A DNA stretch of 64,000 nucleotides, taken from positions 83,491 through 147,490 of the forward strand of contig NZ_LMUM01000026.1 in the NCBI RefSeq assembly GCF_009765985.1. The letters run 5' to 3'. The notes beneath the pieces were generated by a model. It made no database searches. It saw only the letters and a program-made list of their open reading frames with translations, and had not been told where the DNA came from. Positions 25,473 to 34,072 of the stretch are shown here, in pieces (position 1 is the stretch's first letter; every line of letters starts with the position of its first letter). Origin of the DNA: Acidobacterium sp. S8. GTDB taxonomy: Bacteria; Acidobacteriota; Terriglobia; Terriglobales; Acidobacteriaceae. The translations under genes were made by a program, and so were the position numbers.

Positions 25473-26449
25473 GGCCAGAAGACTTCCTTTCTGCAATGAA
25501 ACAAGGTTGGGGAAACACCATTCGCAATCATCCCCCCAGGGAAATATTCGTCCCGCAATCTTTGAAGAAGGTAGGCGGGCGAGGCGAGAGCTGTGCGAAG
25601 CAAGGACGCAAATGCACTGCCATAATGTTTTGCGGCTAGATGCATATTCAGGCGCCGAAGGTGCTGCTTAGCAGCAAGGCGTGTCGCGGGGATCGCGTCT
25701 TCGAGAAGCGGTGCTATGTCAGCCAGAGGTAACGGATCGCGGCTGTCGAGATGCGAAAGCAGCAGGTACTGAATGTACAACCCATGCAACTCTTGAAGAT
25801 AGGCATTCCTGGAACTGATGCTCGAGGCATTCTGACGAAAGCCAATCAGGACCTCCGGGAGAAGATGGACATCGTAATGCAGGGCCATGCGCCACCACAG
25901 ATCGGCATCTTCGCTGTGGGTGAGGTCTCGATATCCGCCTATGGCAAGAGTTTTTTCAACATTGAGAGCTACGGATGGGTGGCAGATGGAAAGCAAATAA
26001 CCCGACTGCACAATCTGCCGCAGCTGCTGCGGCGAGCCGCGGGTGCAACGGAAAAGACCGAGGCTGCGGCTGGCAGGATAGTATTCCGCAAGCGAATAGA
26101 ACATGCCGGCATTCTCATGCCAAGCCATCTGCTCCTGTAGGCGTTCGATGCGGCTTGGGTAAGATACATCGTCAGCGTCTTGGCGTACGAGCCATTTTGT
26201 CTCTGTCTCGTGCAGCATGCGGTTCAAGGTTACTGTAAGCCCGGAATGCGGCTGAGACAGAATACGCAGACGCGGATCGTGAAGCGTTTCGAGATAACGA
26301 AGGCTAGGCTCATCTGCGCCATCGACGATCACGAGAATACGGAAATTCCGGACGGTTTGCCGAAGCAAACTTTCGATTGCTTCAGGAAGATAGGGCATTG
26401 CGTTATAGACAGGCAGACCGATCGTGATCGAGCTTCGGCGCAAGGCCAC
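25469..26449 (-). CDS. Family 2 glycosyltransferase
   Basis: 326 residues. SITIGLPVYNAMPYLPEAIESL starts a GT-A fold, followed by KWLVRQDADDVSYPSRIERL (DxD-like) and SEDADLWWRMAL (acceptor-side ED motif). It is the first gene of the leftward trio (GT2, WecG-like, transaldolase), facing the epimerase gene across a 334-base AT-rich gap. Such enzymes add sugars to a lipid-linked repeat unit on the cytoplasmic face. No membrane helix is obvious. Donor specificity cannot be inferred. Confidence 0.82.
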   Translation of the reverse strand: MALRRSSITIGLPVYNAMPYLPEAIESLLRQTVRNFRILVIVDGADEPSLRYLETLHDPRLRILSQPHSGLTVTLNRMLHETETKWLVRQDADDVSYPSRIERLQEQMAWHENAGMFYSLAEYYPASRSLGLFRCTRGSPQQLRQIVQSGYLLSICHPSVALNVEKTLAIGGYRDLTHSEDADLWWRMALHYDVHLLPEVLIGFRQNASSISSRNAYLQELHGLYIQYLLLSHLDSRDPLPLADIAPLLEDAIPATRLAAKQHLRRLNMHLAAKHYGSAFASLLRTALASPAYLLQRLRDEYFPGGMIANGVSPTLFHCRKEVFWP

Positions 26450-26783
26450 TCCTCAACACCCTGTTGACATGGGACATCCCGTGGCAGCTTCGCAACGAAG
26501 AACCCAAGGACAAGCAAGGCAGTAATTACAAAATGTTATTAACTAAGAGTATGGATAGTTATGTCTAGAAACACGGTAGTTAGTCAAGAAGTTTTAGTTT
26601 CACCAGAAAACTTAGGTAATGTTTTCATTTGACGATGGTTCTGTTAGCTTCCTACCTACAAATCACTTATTTTTAGATTGAATCGGGTCTCGGACGTTTC
26701 ACGCTGCGACAGCGGCGTTGAAGGCTCGGAGGTTCGGATATACATGGACGGACAGAGCTAGCTGCAGTGGTTTGTGATTGCCT
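26450..26783. other. AT-rich divergent intergenic region inside the polysaccharide locus
   Basis: This gap separates divergent glycosyltransferase and epimerase genes and should hold both promoters. It is clearly richer in A and T than the flanking genes, most strongly at about 26520-26690. TTGACT-like and TTGACG-like -35 candidates occur on each strand (near 26585 and 26629), but no convincing -10 partner is positioned well. I see no conserved gene. A short H-NS- or regulator-binding role is possible but unsupported. Confidence 0.4.
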
Positions 26784-27779
26784 ATGTTGAATGCACGATT
26801 GGCTAACGATCGCAGTAGACGCTACTTCATCGCGGGTGGTGCCGGATTCATCGGAAGCCATCTGGTCGATGCTTTGCTTGCCGAGGTTTCGACTGAAGAA
26901 GTCACGATTTACGACAATTTGTCTTCCGGACGCGAGTGGCATTACGAGCAGCATGGGTCAGACGCCAGGCTTCGTGTTCTGCGCGCCGATGTGACGGATC
27001 TCCAGGTTCTTACACGCGCCATGGTAGGACATGATGTCGTGGTACATCTTGCGTCGAATCCTGATATTGCCCGCAGCGCCGTCGAACCCGAAATTGATTT
27101 TCACCAAGGTACATGCCTGACAAACAATATCGTGGAAGCGATGCGCCGATCGGGTGTCAACCGGTTGCTGTATGCCTCAGGAAGCGGCGTTTATGGCGAC
27201 CTTGGCGAGGAAGTGGCATATGAAGATCATGGTCCGCTGATTCCGATATCGACTTATGGCGCAAGTAAGCTCGCGGGAGAAGCGCTGATTGCCAGCTATT
27301 GCGCGATGTTTGATCTGACTGCTTGTGCCTTTCGATTCGCGAACGTTGTGGGTGCACGACAAACACACGGAGTGGGCTTTGACTTCGTTAGGCGGTTAAC
27401 GACCAATCCACAGGTGCTGAAGATCTTAGGCGATGGCACGCAGAGTAAATCGTATATTCACGTTTCTGACGTAATGCGTGCTCTTCTGCATGTTGAGCGG
27501 GACAGCAGCGAGCCGTTTGCCGTTTTCAATGTATCGCCTGAGGATGCGATTACGGTCACGGAAATTGCTGAGTTGGCGGTCGAGTGTCTTCAACTGGATT
27601 CGATGCCCCAGCTCGTTTATTCGGGAGGTGATCGCGGCTGGAAGGGCGATGTTCCGGTCGTGCGTCTCAACTCTGACAGGCTAAGAAGCTTGGGCTGGCG
27701 ATCCCGTTATACAAGTCGCGAGGCGATGCGTCTGGCGTTGATGAGCATGATCGCTGATGAGAGAGTGTCCTATGCCTAG
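26784..27779 (+). CDS. NAD-dependent sugar-nucleotide epimerase/dehydratase
   Basis: 331 residues of extended SDR. GGAGFIGSH (18-26) binds NAD, and the catalytic Tyr and Lys are in STYGASKLAGE. DNLSSG and AFRFANVVGARQ, then GDGTQSKSYIHVSDV, are typical of UDP-glucose/GDP-sugar epimerases and dehydratases. The next two genes make GDP-heptose, so a GDP-heptose-modifying enzyme is likely, but a housekeeping-type UDP-sugar epimerase is equally compatible. ATG 26784 is used; TTG 26778 is two codons upstream. The stop overlaps the nucleotidyltransferase start by eight bases (ATGCCTAG). Confidence 0.8.
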   Translation: MLNARLANDRSRRYFIAGGAGFIGSHLVDALLAEVSTEEVTIYDNLSSGREWHYEQHGSDARLRVLRADVTDLQVLTRAMVGHDVVVHLASNPDIARSAVEPEIDFHQGTCLTNNIVEAMRRSGVNRLLYASGSGVYGDLGEEVAYEDHGPLIPISTYGASKLAGEALIASYCAMFDLTACAFRFANVVGARQTHGVGFDFVRRLTTNPQVLKILGDGTQSKSYIHVSDVMRALLHVERDSSEPFAVFNVSPEDAITVTEIAELAVECLQLDSMPQLVYSGGDRGWKGDVPVVRLNSDRLRSLGWRSRYTSREAMRLALMSMIADERVSYA

Positions 27780-28527
27780 CGCGCTTCCACCTCTTGCATT
27801 ATTAGCCGGCGGATTGGCTACGCGCATGCATCCGTTCACTGAAAGCGTGCCCAAGTCATTATTGCCGATCAGTGGAGAGCCATTCCTTGCCCATCAGTTG
27901 CGATTGCTTGTCAGTCAGGGATTTAACGAGGTGGTGCTGTGCTGCGGACATTTAGGCAAGCAGATCGAGCGATTCGCCGGGGATGGCTCGCGATTCGGTT
28001 GCCATATTCGATATTCCTACGATGGAGATGCGCTCCTGGGCACGGGTGGTGCGTTGCGACGCGCGTTGCCACTGCTGGGCGAACGTTTCTTTGTCATGTA
28101 TGGAGACAGTTATCTCTCGCTTGATCCAGTGCGCGTGTGGGAGGCATTTGTCGCTTCCGGGCAGGCGGCCTTAATGACTGTGTGGCGCAACGAGGGTCTC
28201 TTGGAGAGAAGCAATGTCGAGGTGTGGGATAGAAAGATTATCCGTTATGACAAGTGGAACCATGACGATAGTTTGCGATACATCGATTACGGATTGAGTG
28301 TGCTTTCTGCTGATGTGTTGGAGGCGTGGCCTGAAACGGCGCCATTCGATCTAGCAGATACGATGGCACGATTGGCTACGGAGGGCAGGCTGGCTGCCTG
28401 TGAAGTTTCGCAACGATTTTATGAGATAGGTTCGCCGGAAGGATTTCGCGCGACCGAAAAGATGCTGGCTGGATTACGCATGTCCCGAGAGAGCGAACTG
28501 GTGGCTTCTATTGGTGGCCAGGCATGA
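27772..28527 (+). CDS. hddC: Sugar-1-phosphate nucleotidyltransferase, HddC-like
   Basis: 251 residues. LLAGGLATRMHPFTESVPKS is the nucleotide-binding signature with GxxTR and the catalytic Lys, and MYGDSYLSLD holds the metal-binding Asp. The length is that of compact enzymes such as HddC, which makes GDP-D-glycero-alpha-D-manno-heptose, rather than longer GlmU or RfbA types. The kinase next door is HddA-like, supporting a GDP-heptose role. ATG 27772 overlaps the epimerase stop; ATG 27757 is the longer alternative. The end overlaps the kinase start by four bases. Nucleotide specificity (GTP) is inferred from neighbours. Confidence 0.75.
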   Translation: MPSALPPLALLAGGLATRMHPFTESVPKSLLPISGEPFLAHQLRLLVSQGFNEVVLCCGHLGKQIERFAGDGSRFGCHIRYSYDGDALLGTGGALRRALPLLGERFFVMYGDSYLSLDPVRVWEAFVASGQAALMTVWRNEGLLERSNVEVWDRKIIRYDKWNHDDSLRYIDYGLSVLSADVLEAWPETAPFDLADTMARLATEGRLAACEVSQRFYEIGSPEGFRATEKMLAGLRMSRESELVASIGGQA

Positions 28528-29510
28528 TCATTACCCGGACGCCATTGCGCATTTCGATCGGAGGCGGAGGTACCGATCTGCCGTCCTACTACAACGAATT
28601 CGGTGGCTTTGTTATATCGGCGGCAATTAATAAGTATGTCTACATTTCGATTAACAGGAGCTTTTTGCCCGGATATTTCCTGAAATATTCAGACGCGGAG
28701 CATGCGCTGAATTATGAGGAGATACGGCATCCTTTGCTGCGCGAAGCGTTGAAGATGCATGAGGCTCCTTCACCGCTGGAGATCGTCAGCATTGCTGACG
28801 TGCCTGCAGGTACAGGTTTAGGCTCGTCAGGAGCATTTCTTGTTGGTCTGACTCACGCTTTACACGCATATGCACGTAAACGCGTGACCGCGGAAACGCT
28901 GGCTCAGGAGGCGGTGGAGATCGAGATGAATCGCTTGCATGAGCCTGTAGGCAAGCAGGATCAATATATCGCAGCATATGGCGGGCTGCTTTGCCAAGAG
29001 TATGAGAAAGACGGCTCAGTGAGAGTTTCGGCTTTGAGAATCGATGAGACAGCTCTTACGGAATTGCGCGATTCGTTAATGCTCTTTTTTGTGGGGCAGA
29101 CGCGCAACGCCTCCACTTTGCTGATGGATCAGCAGAAGCGTTCTGAACAGCAAGATAAAGCCATGCTGGACGGACTTCACTTTGTAAAACAACTGGGACG
29201 AGAAATACAAAGTGTTTTGGAATCAGGAGCGGTCCACGAATTCGGCAGGCTGATGCATGAACATTGGATACGCAAACGCCGCAGGACTGTAGGAATGAGC
29301 AATGACGAGATTGATCACCTGTACGAACTCGCGCGCGTACGCGGCGGCTCGACCGGAGGAAAGCTGGTAGGCGCGGGAGGAAGCGGCTTTCTGCTGTTGC
29401 AGACACAAGATAGAAAGCGCCTGCGGACGGCGATGACGGATTCCGGCGTCTGCGAGATGGAATTTGACTTTGATTTTGACGGCTCGTCTGTAATGATGCG
29501 CAGCGCCTGA
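28524..29510 (+). CDS. hddA: GHMP kinase, D-glycero-alpha-D-manno-heptose 7-phosphate kinase-like
   Basis: 328 residues. TRTPLRISIGGGGTDLPSYY is the N-terminal GHMP segment, PAGTGLGSSGAFLVGL the phosphate-binding loop, and KLVGAGGSGFLLL the third motif. HddA phosphorylates heptose 7-phosphate at the anomeric position to the alpha-1,7-bisphosphate, which GmhB and HddC then convert to GDP-heptose. All four activities are present within 7 kb. The start ATGA overlaps the nucleotidyltransferase stop. Other GHMP kinases such as fucokinase are longer or differ, but a fucose-like sugar cannot be excluded. Confidence 0.8.
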   Translation: MIITRTPLRISIGGGGTDLPSYYNEFGGFVISAAINKYVYISINRSFLPGYFLKYSDAEHALNYEEIRHPLLREALKMHEAPSPLEIVSIADVPAGTGLGSSGAFLVGLTHALHAYARKRVTAETLAQEAVEIEMNRLHEPVGKQDQYIAAYGGLLCQEYEKDGSVRVSALRIDETALTELRDSLMLFFVGQTRNASTLLMDQQKRSEQQDKAMLDGLHFVKQLGREIQSVLESGAVHEFGRLMHEHWIRKRRRTVGMSNDEIDHLYELARVRGGSTGGKLVGAGGSGFLLLQTQDRKRLRTAMTDSGVCEMEFDFDFDGSSVMMRSA

Positions 29511-29518
29511 GAGGAAGT

Positions 29519-31819
29519 ATGGCGACAGTATTCCCAGAATTGCAGAGGGCCCCGGATCTTCGAACTATCTTCGAAGATAAATGGACGTTAGGCGCTTTAA
29601 CTGGGATTATACGAAAGCGGCGCGCGAGCTTTTTGCTGGTTGTCGTGTCATTTATAGCAGCAGCCGGGCTGTATTGCCTGCTGGCGACACCACGGTACGA
29701 AGCGATCGGACAAATTCAAATTCAAAGAGACAATGCCGTTGCCTTCGGACTGGACAACAGTGTAATGGGGAGTGAGGCCGGCACCGCTTCCGATGCTTTG
29801 GATTACAACCTTAGCCTGGAAACCGAAGTAAATATTCTTCGGTCGGATTCACTTGCCCTGCAGGTCATTCGGGAACTCAATCTGGAGACGAGCCGGGATT
29901 TCTATCCTCGCGAGCGGTCAGGGCAGAATCAACCGCCACGGTGGATGACGTTCTGGAAGAAGCCGGTCGAGCCAATGAATGTGCCGCTCGATGGCGCTCC
30001 GAACCGACGGTATGTCGTTCTCAAGATTTTTGCCAGCCATTTGAAGGTCGAGCCGGTGACAGGCACTCGCCTGATCAGCATCAGCTATGCGAATCCGGAT
30101 CCTACGGTCGCGGCAGATGTGGTGAACCATCTCATCAACGCCTTGATCGAGTATGCTTTCCAGTCCCGCTTTCGTGCGATGGCCGAGGCTTCAAACTGGC
30201 TGACGACGCAACTGGATGGCTTGCGGAGGCAGACGGAAGAATCGCAGACGCGAGCCATTGCTCTGCAAAGGGCTACTGGCATGTTCGGCGAGGACGAATC
30301 GCATAACGTGATGCTCTCTCGTCTTGAGAGCTTGAACGATGCCTTATCAGCGACTGAATCGAATCGGATTTTAAAACAGGCGGTTTACCGCATCGCTGAA
30401 AGCGGCGATCCTGAGCTGATCTCAGGGCTAAGCGGAAACGCAACACTCGGCGGACCAGTGCCGATCGCGAACTCGCTGGGGCTGATTCAGAATCTGAGAG
30501 TACAACAGGCATCCATGCGCGCCGAACTTGATCAGGATCGGGTGCGTTATGGCGCGGCGTATCCGCGTATCGCAGAACTGCAGGCTGAACTCGACGGCAT
30601 CGAGAAATCCATTCATGACGAAGTGGGTCGCATTCGAGAACGCGCACATACGGATTATGAGATTGCGGCACGCACTGAGACGTCAGCAAAAGCAGCTTTC
30701 GAAAATCAGAGAAAGCTGGTGAATGGCCTGAATGATAAGACGACAGCCTACCGTTTAGCGAAGCAGGAGGCGGATGGCAGCCGTGAGGTCTATGAAGGTT
30801 TGGTCGCGAAGTTGAAGCAGGCAGGCGTGCTCGAGGGTTTGCGATCGACGAATATTTCGATTGTGAATCCTGCGCGTGTTCCACCGCCAAACCATCCGAA
30901 AAGCCCGAATACGATGCTGTATTTTGCGGCCGCGATCGGTGCGGGATTCATTTCTGGTGCTGGTGCGGCTTTGTTTCGCGAACTGACCGATACGAAAATC
31001 CGAACCTGCGAAGAACTGGAAAAGCTGACAGGTGTGCCGCTGCTTGGGTTGATTCCTGCATTTAACAGGAGGAACGGCGGCGCTAGCGAGAGAAGGGTGC
31101 TGTCGAAAGCGGCTAAGCTTCCGCCTGCCGGACAGATTGAGAATCCTGATGCGGCACGCGGCCTTTTTGCCGAAGCATTGCGTTCCTTACGCACAGCGCT
31201 TGTGCTTCCACACAGTAGCGATGCTCCGAAGGTTTTCTTGATCACGAGCGCGAAGGCTGGTGAGGGTAAGAGCACGGTGTCATTGAGCCTGGCTACTGTT
31301 CTTGCACAACAGGGAGCGCGGGTACTGCTGGTAGATGCGGACTTACGCCGGCCGATTCTGCATGAACGCATTGGACTGCACGCCTCAGGCGGACTGAGTG
31401 CAGCTCTCACAGATGGCCTTGCTATGCCGGAAGTGGTGGAAGGCATTCCGAACCTTCATGCGATTTGCGGTGGAGCGGTGCCTGATTATCCGTCTGAACT
31501 GCTCGGCTCCAAGAGAATGCGCACACTAGTGGGTGAATGGAAAGATGACTATGATTTCATTCTCCTAGATGGACCGCCGGTACTGCCAGTTACAGATGCC
31601 ATTGTGCTGGAACAGATAAGCGATGCGGTACTGCTGGTTGCACGCCACGGAGTGACCGAAAAAAAAGCAATGCAGCGTAGCTATCGTGCGATTGCTCGGC
31701 AGTTGCCGCAGAGAACAGTGCTGGGAGCCGTGTTGAATGCCGTGCCGGTCCGCTCTTCTTCTTTCTATGAATATTACGGCTACCGGAGCCGGTCGTTAGG
31801 GGGAAGGGTGGCAAATTGA
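29519..31819 (+). CDS. Polysaccharide co-polymerase / bacterial tyrosine autokinase (Wzc-like)
   Basis: 766 residues. A Wzz-type membrane helix lies at about 35-55, a long periplasmic helical part with coiled-coil character follows, and a Pro-rich segment (PARVPPPNHPKSPN) precedes the second membrane helix near 470. The cytoplasmic BY-kinase has Walker A SAKAGEGKST near 577, Walker A' LLVDADLRRP near 603 and Walker B FILLDGPP near 681. The C-terminus is tyrosine-rich (FYEYYGYRSRS), the usual autophosphorylation cluster. It controls chain length and export with Wza. No partner phosphatase is in the window. The stop overlaps the next start by four bases. Confidence 0.88.
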   Translation: MATVFPELQRAPDLRTIFEDKWTLGALTGIIRKRRASFLLVVVSFIAAAGLYCLLATPRYEAIGQIQIQRDNAVAFGLDNSVMGSEAGTASDALDYNLSLETEVNILRSDSLALQVIRELNLETSRDFYPRERSGQNQPPRWMTFWKKPVEPMNVPLDGAPNRRYVVLKIFASHLKVEPVTGTRLISISYANPDPTVAADVVNHLINALIEYAFQSRFRAMAEASNWLTTQLDGLRRQTEESQTRAIALQRATGMFGEDESHNVMLSRLESLNDALSATESNRILKQAVYRIAESGDPELISGLSGNATLGGPVPIANSLGLIQNLRVQQASMRAELDQDRVRYGAAYPRIAELQAELDGIEKSIHDEVGRIRERAHTDYEIAARTETSAKAAFENQRKLVNGLNDKTTAYRLAKQEADGSREVYEGLVAKLKQAGVLEGLRSTNISIVNPARVPPPNHPKSPNTMLYFAAAIGAGFISGAGAALFRELTDTKIRTCEELEKLTGVPLLGLIPAFNRRNGGASERRVLSKAAKLPPAGQIENPDAARGLFAEALRSLRTALVLPHSSDAPKVFLITSAKAGEGKSTVSLSLATVLAQQGARVLLVDADLRRPILHERIGLHASGGLSAALTDGLAMPEVVEGIPNLHAICGGAVPDYPSELLGSKRMRTLVGEWKDDYDFILLDGPPVLPVTDAIVLEQISDAVLLVARHGVTEKKAMQRSYRAIARQLPQRTVLGAVLNAVPVRSSSFYEYYGYRSRSLGGRVAN

Positions 31820-32742
31820 AGTTCACAGTTGGCGTTGCTGTTCTTTTACTGCTCGGCGCGTTCAGTAGCAGAGTCGATGGTCAGGCTGTTCCCGTGGTTT
31901 ACCAATCGAACGGTGCTACCGCGCAGGAAAGCTTGAAGGTTGGCCGTGGCGATCTTCTGCATATCACGATCTTCCGAGAGCCTGATATGGAACAGAAGGT
32001 ACGGGTAAAGGATTCCGGCGAAATTGACCTAGATCTTGCTGGAACATTGAAGGTTGCAGGGCAGACCCCATCGGAAGCGGCGCGGATGATTGCACAACAG
32101 TATGTCAATGGCCAATTTCTTAATCATCCGCAGGTGTCAGTCCTGATTGAAGAATATGCGACGCAGAATGTGTCTGTTCTTGGCGAGGTGAAGAAGCCGG
32201 GCGCATTTCCACTTACCACGCCTCGCGATCTGTTGGATGTTCTTGCACTGGCAGGTGGGCTGACGGAGATTGCAGATCGACATATTACGGTGCAGCGGGT
32301 GGATAAAGCCGGTGTAGAAAAAGCATTTTTGCCCAACAATCCATCGACGGATTTAAGGCAGGCCGGGGTCATAGTGTATCCGGGCGATACGATTCTGGTG
32401 CCCAAAGCAGGTCTGGTGTATGTGATGGGAGACGTGTCGCGTCCTGGCGGCTACGTAATGCAGGACGACGCGAAGATAACTATACTGCAGGCGGTAGCCA
32501 TGGCTGCCGGAGCAAACAAGACCGCGAAGGAGGATGATACACGGCTCATCCGGAAAGCGAATGGCAGCTATCAAGACAGTATCGTGCCTTTGAAAGATAT
32601 CGAGGAAGGTAAACAGCCGGATAAGGAGTTGCAGGCTGATGACGTTCTTTACATTCCTTTCAGCATGACGAAACACGTGATCCTGGCTACCGCCGGAATC
32701 GTGTCATCGACAACCGCGGCGGCTATTTATGCCACCCGATAA
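31816..32742 (+). CDS. Polysaccharide export protein with SLBB domains (Wza-like)
   Basis: 308 residues starting at TTG 31816, the only sensible start because it shares TTGA with the kinase stop. A signal peptide covers about 1-22 (no lipobox cysteine), then the Poly_export domain (VGRGDLLHITIFREPDMEQKVRV) and SLBB repeats (NVSVLGEVKKPGAFPL and YVMGDVSRPGGYVM). It should form the outer-membrane export channel; the final helix HVILATAGIVSSTTAAA may anchor the protein. The lack of a lipobox separates it from classical Wza. It overlaps the polymerase gene by 14 bases. Confidence 0.85.
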   Translation: MKFTVGVAVLLLLGAFSSRVDGQAVPVVYQSNGATAQESLKVGRGDLLHITIFREPDMEQKVRVKDSGEIDLDLAGTLKVAGQTPSEAARMIAQQYVNGQFLNHPQVSVLIEEYATQNVSVLGEVKKPGAFPLTTPRDLLDVLALAGGLTEIADRHITVQRVDKAGVEKAFLPNNPSTDLRQAGVIVYPGDTILVPKAGLVYVMGDVSRPGGYVMQDDAKITILQAVAMAAGANKTAKEDDTRLIRKANGSYQDSIVPLKDIEEGKQPDKELQADDVLYIPFSMTKHVILATAGIVSSTTAAAIYATR

Positions 32743-34072
32743 AAGATACTCGTTGCCACTGACAAAAACGTTCTCGGCGATAGAGGTGGAACAAATTCTG
32801 TGTGTTTGTGTCCTGGCCTTCTTCGCTATGCAGGGAGCCATTCCGGGTATCGCTCCAAATGAAGCGAATGAAATGACGCACATGGCGGCTACGAACCTGA
32901 TGAAGGTCGCCGGCATTGGTTCGCAACTGCTTATCAATGCGACCATCGCAATGCTCGTTCTCGGATATATTGAGCGGTTACGTCACTTCGCATTCGCTCT
33001 GCAATGGACTGCCGCGATTGCCGCGCTCAGCATATGTTCGACCGTCTGGTCCCAGGATGCTACGACGACTGCGAGGCGTTCGATTCCTTTTGCATTGGCA
33101 GCCGCGTTTGGATTGTATTTTGCGTCGAGATTTCAAATACGGGAGCAGCTATCAATCCTTACATCCACTATGGTGCTCTTGGCTTTAGCAAGCGCGGCGC
33201 TTGCTTTCTTCGCCCCGTCCATCGGGCTCGAGGCGTCTCAAGGGCATCACGGCGACTGGCAAGGAGTATTCACTCAGAAGAATGCCTGTGGACGTGCAAT
33301 GGTTTTCGCCGGAATATCGCTTCTTTCTGCCGGACGAATGAACCCTGCGCGTTATGCGGCGCTTTTACTCTTTACGGTTGTGCTGGTGATGAGCGGCTCG
33401 CGCGGAGCATGGCTGATTGGGGCGATTCTGATATTTTGCTTTGGACTGCTTTGTCTTTTAGATCGCTTCGATCCAGGTAGTCGGGTTCTTTTGCTGTACG
33501 GTTTAGCCTTTGCGATGATTGCGGGACTTGCTGCAGCGTGGTTTTGTTTGCCGATGGTTATGGGACTGTTGCATCGAGATGTCACGCTCACGGGACGCAC
33601 CGCGATATGGCACCAGGTCTGGATTGCAATTCGAAAACGACCGTTGCTGGGTTACGGGTTTTCCGCGTTCTGGCAAGGTATGCGGGGCGAATCGAGCAAT
33701 GTCACGATCGCTCTGCGATTTGTGGTCTTCCACGCACATAACGGATTGCTTGAAATGTGGCTTGAGCTGGGTGCGACGGGACTTCTTTTATTCGTTCTGA
33801 GCTATTTGCGGGCGTGGCGCAAGTTGTGGGTGATTCTCCGTTCTGGAGGAATAAGAAGAACCTTCTGGATGATCTTATTTCTTCTATTTATCGCACTTTA
33901 CAACTTCGATGAAAATACGCTGCTTACATTTAATGGGATCTTCTGGGTGTTATATGTAGCAGCGGTTGCGAATATAGAGATATTTTCGCTTGAACATAGG
34001 CAGTTGTCCTCACTAAACAATCGGGCGGTATCGATAGATCCTTTCCACCGGCCCAGTATGGTGAGGATATAG
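32729..34072 (+). CDS. O-antigen ligase / ExoQ-type polysaccharide polymerase
   Basis: 447 residues with about 10-12 membrane helices. GHHGDWQGVFTQKNACGRAM is a hallmark of the Wzy/WaaL/ExoQ family, and TGRTAIWHQVWIAIRKRPLLGYGFSAFW is the second conserved periplasmic loop. In this locus (Wzc-like, Wza-like, flippase) it most likely polymerises flipped repeat units in the periplasm; it could be a ligase. The start lies inside the export gene. The stop TAG is immediately followed by the acyltransferase ATG. Expect an inner-membrane protein; no catalytic residue can be confirmed by eye. Confidence 0.82.
   Translation: MPPDKRYSLPLTKTFSAIEVEQILCVCVLAFFAMQGAIPGIAPNEANEMTHMAATNLMKVAGIGSQLLINATIAMLVLGYIERLRHFAFALQWTAAIAALSICSTVWSQDATTTARRSIPFALAAAFGLYFASRFQIREQLSILTSTMVLLALASAALAFFAPSIGLEASQGHHGDWQGVFTQKNACGRAMVFAGISLLSAGRMNPARYAALLLFTVVLVMSGSRGAWLIGAILIFCFGLLCLLDRFDPGSRVLLLYGLAFAMIAGLAAAWFCLPMVMGLLHRDVTLTGRTAIWHQVWIAIRKRPLLGYGFSAFWQGMRGESSNVTIALRFVVFHAHNGLLEMWLELGATGLLLFVLSYLRAWRKLWVILRSGGIRRTFWMILFLLFIALYNFDENTLLTFNGIFWVLYVAAVANIEIFSLEHRQLSSLNNRAVSIDPFHRPSMVRI

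Noticed and set aside
26450-26783. Possible mobile element or integration scar at the AT-rich gap
   Set aside because: I found no transposase, target duplication or terminal inverted repeats; a divergent promoter region explains the composition.
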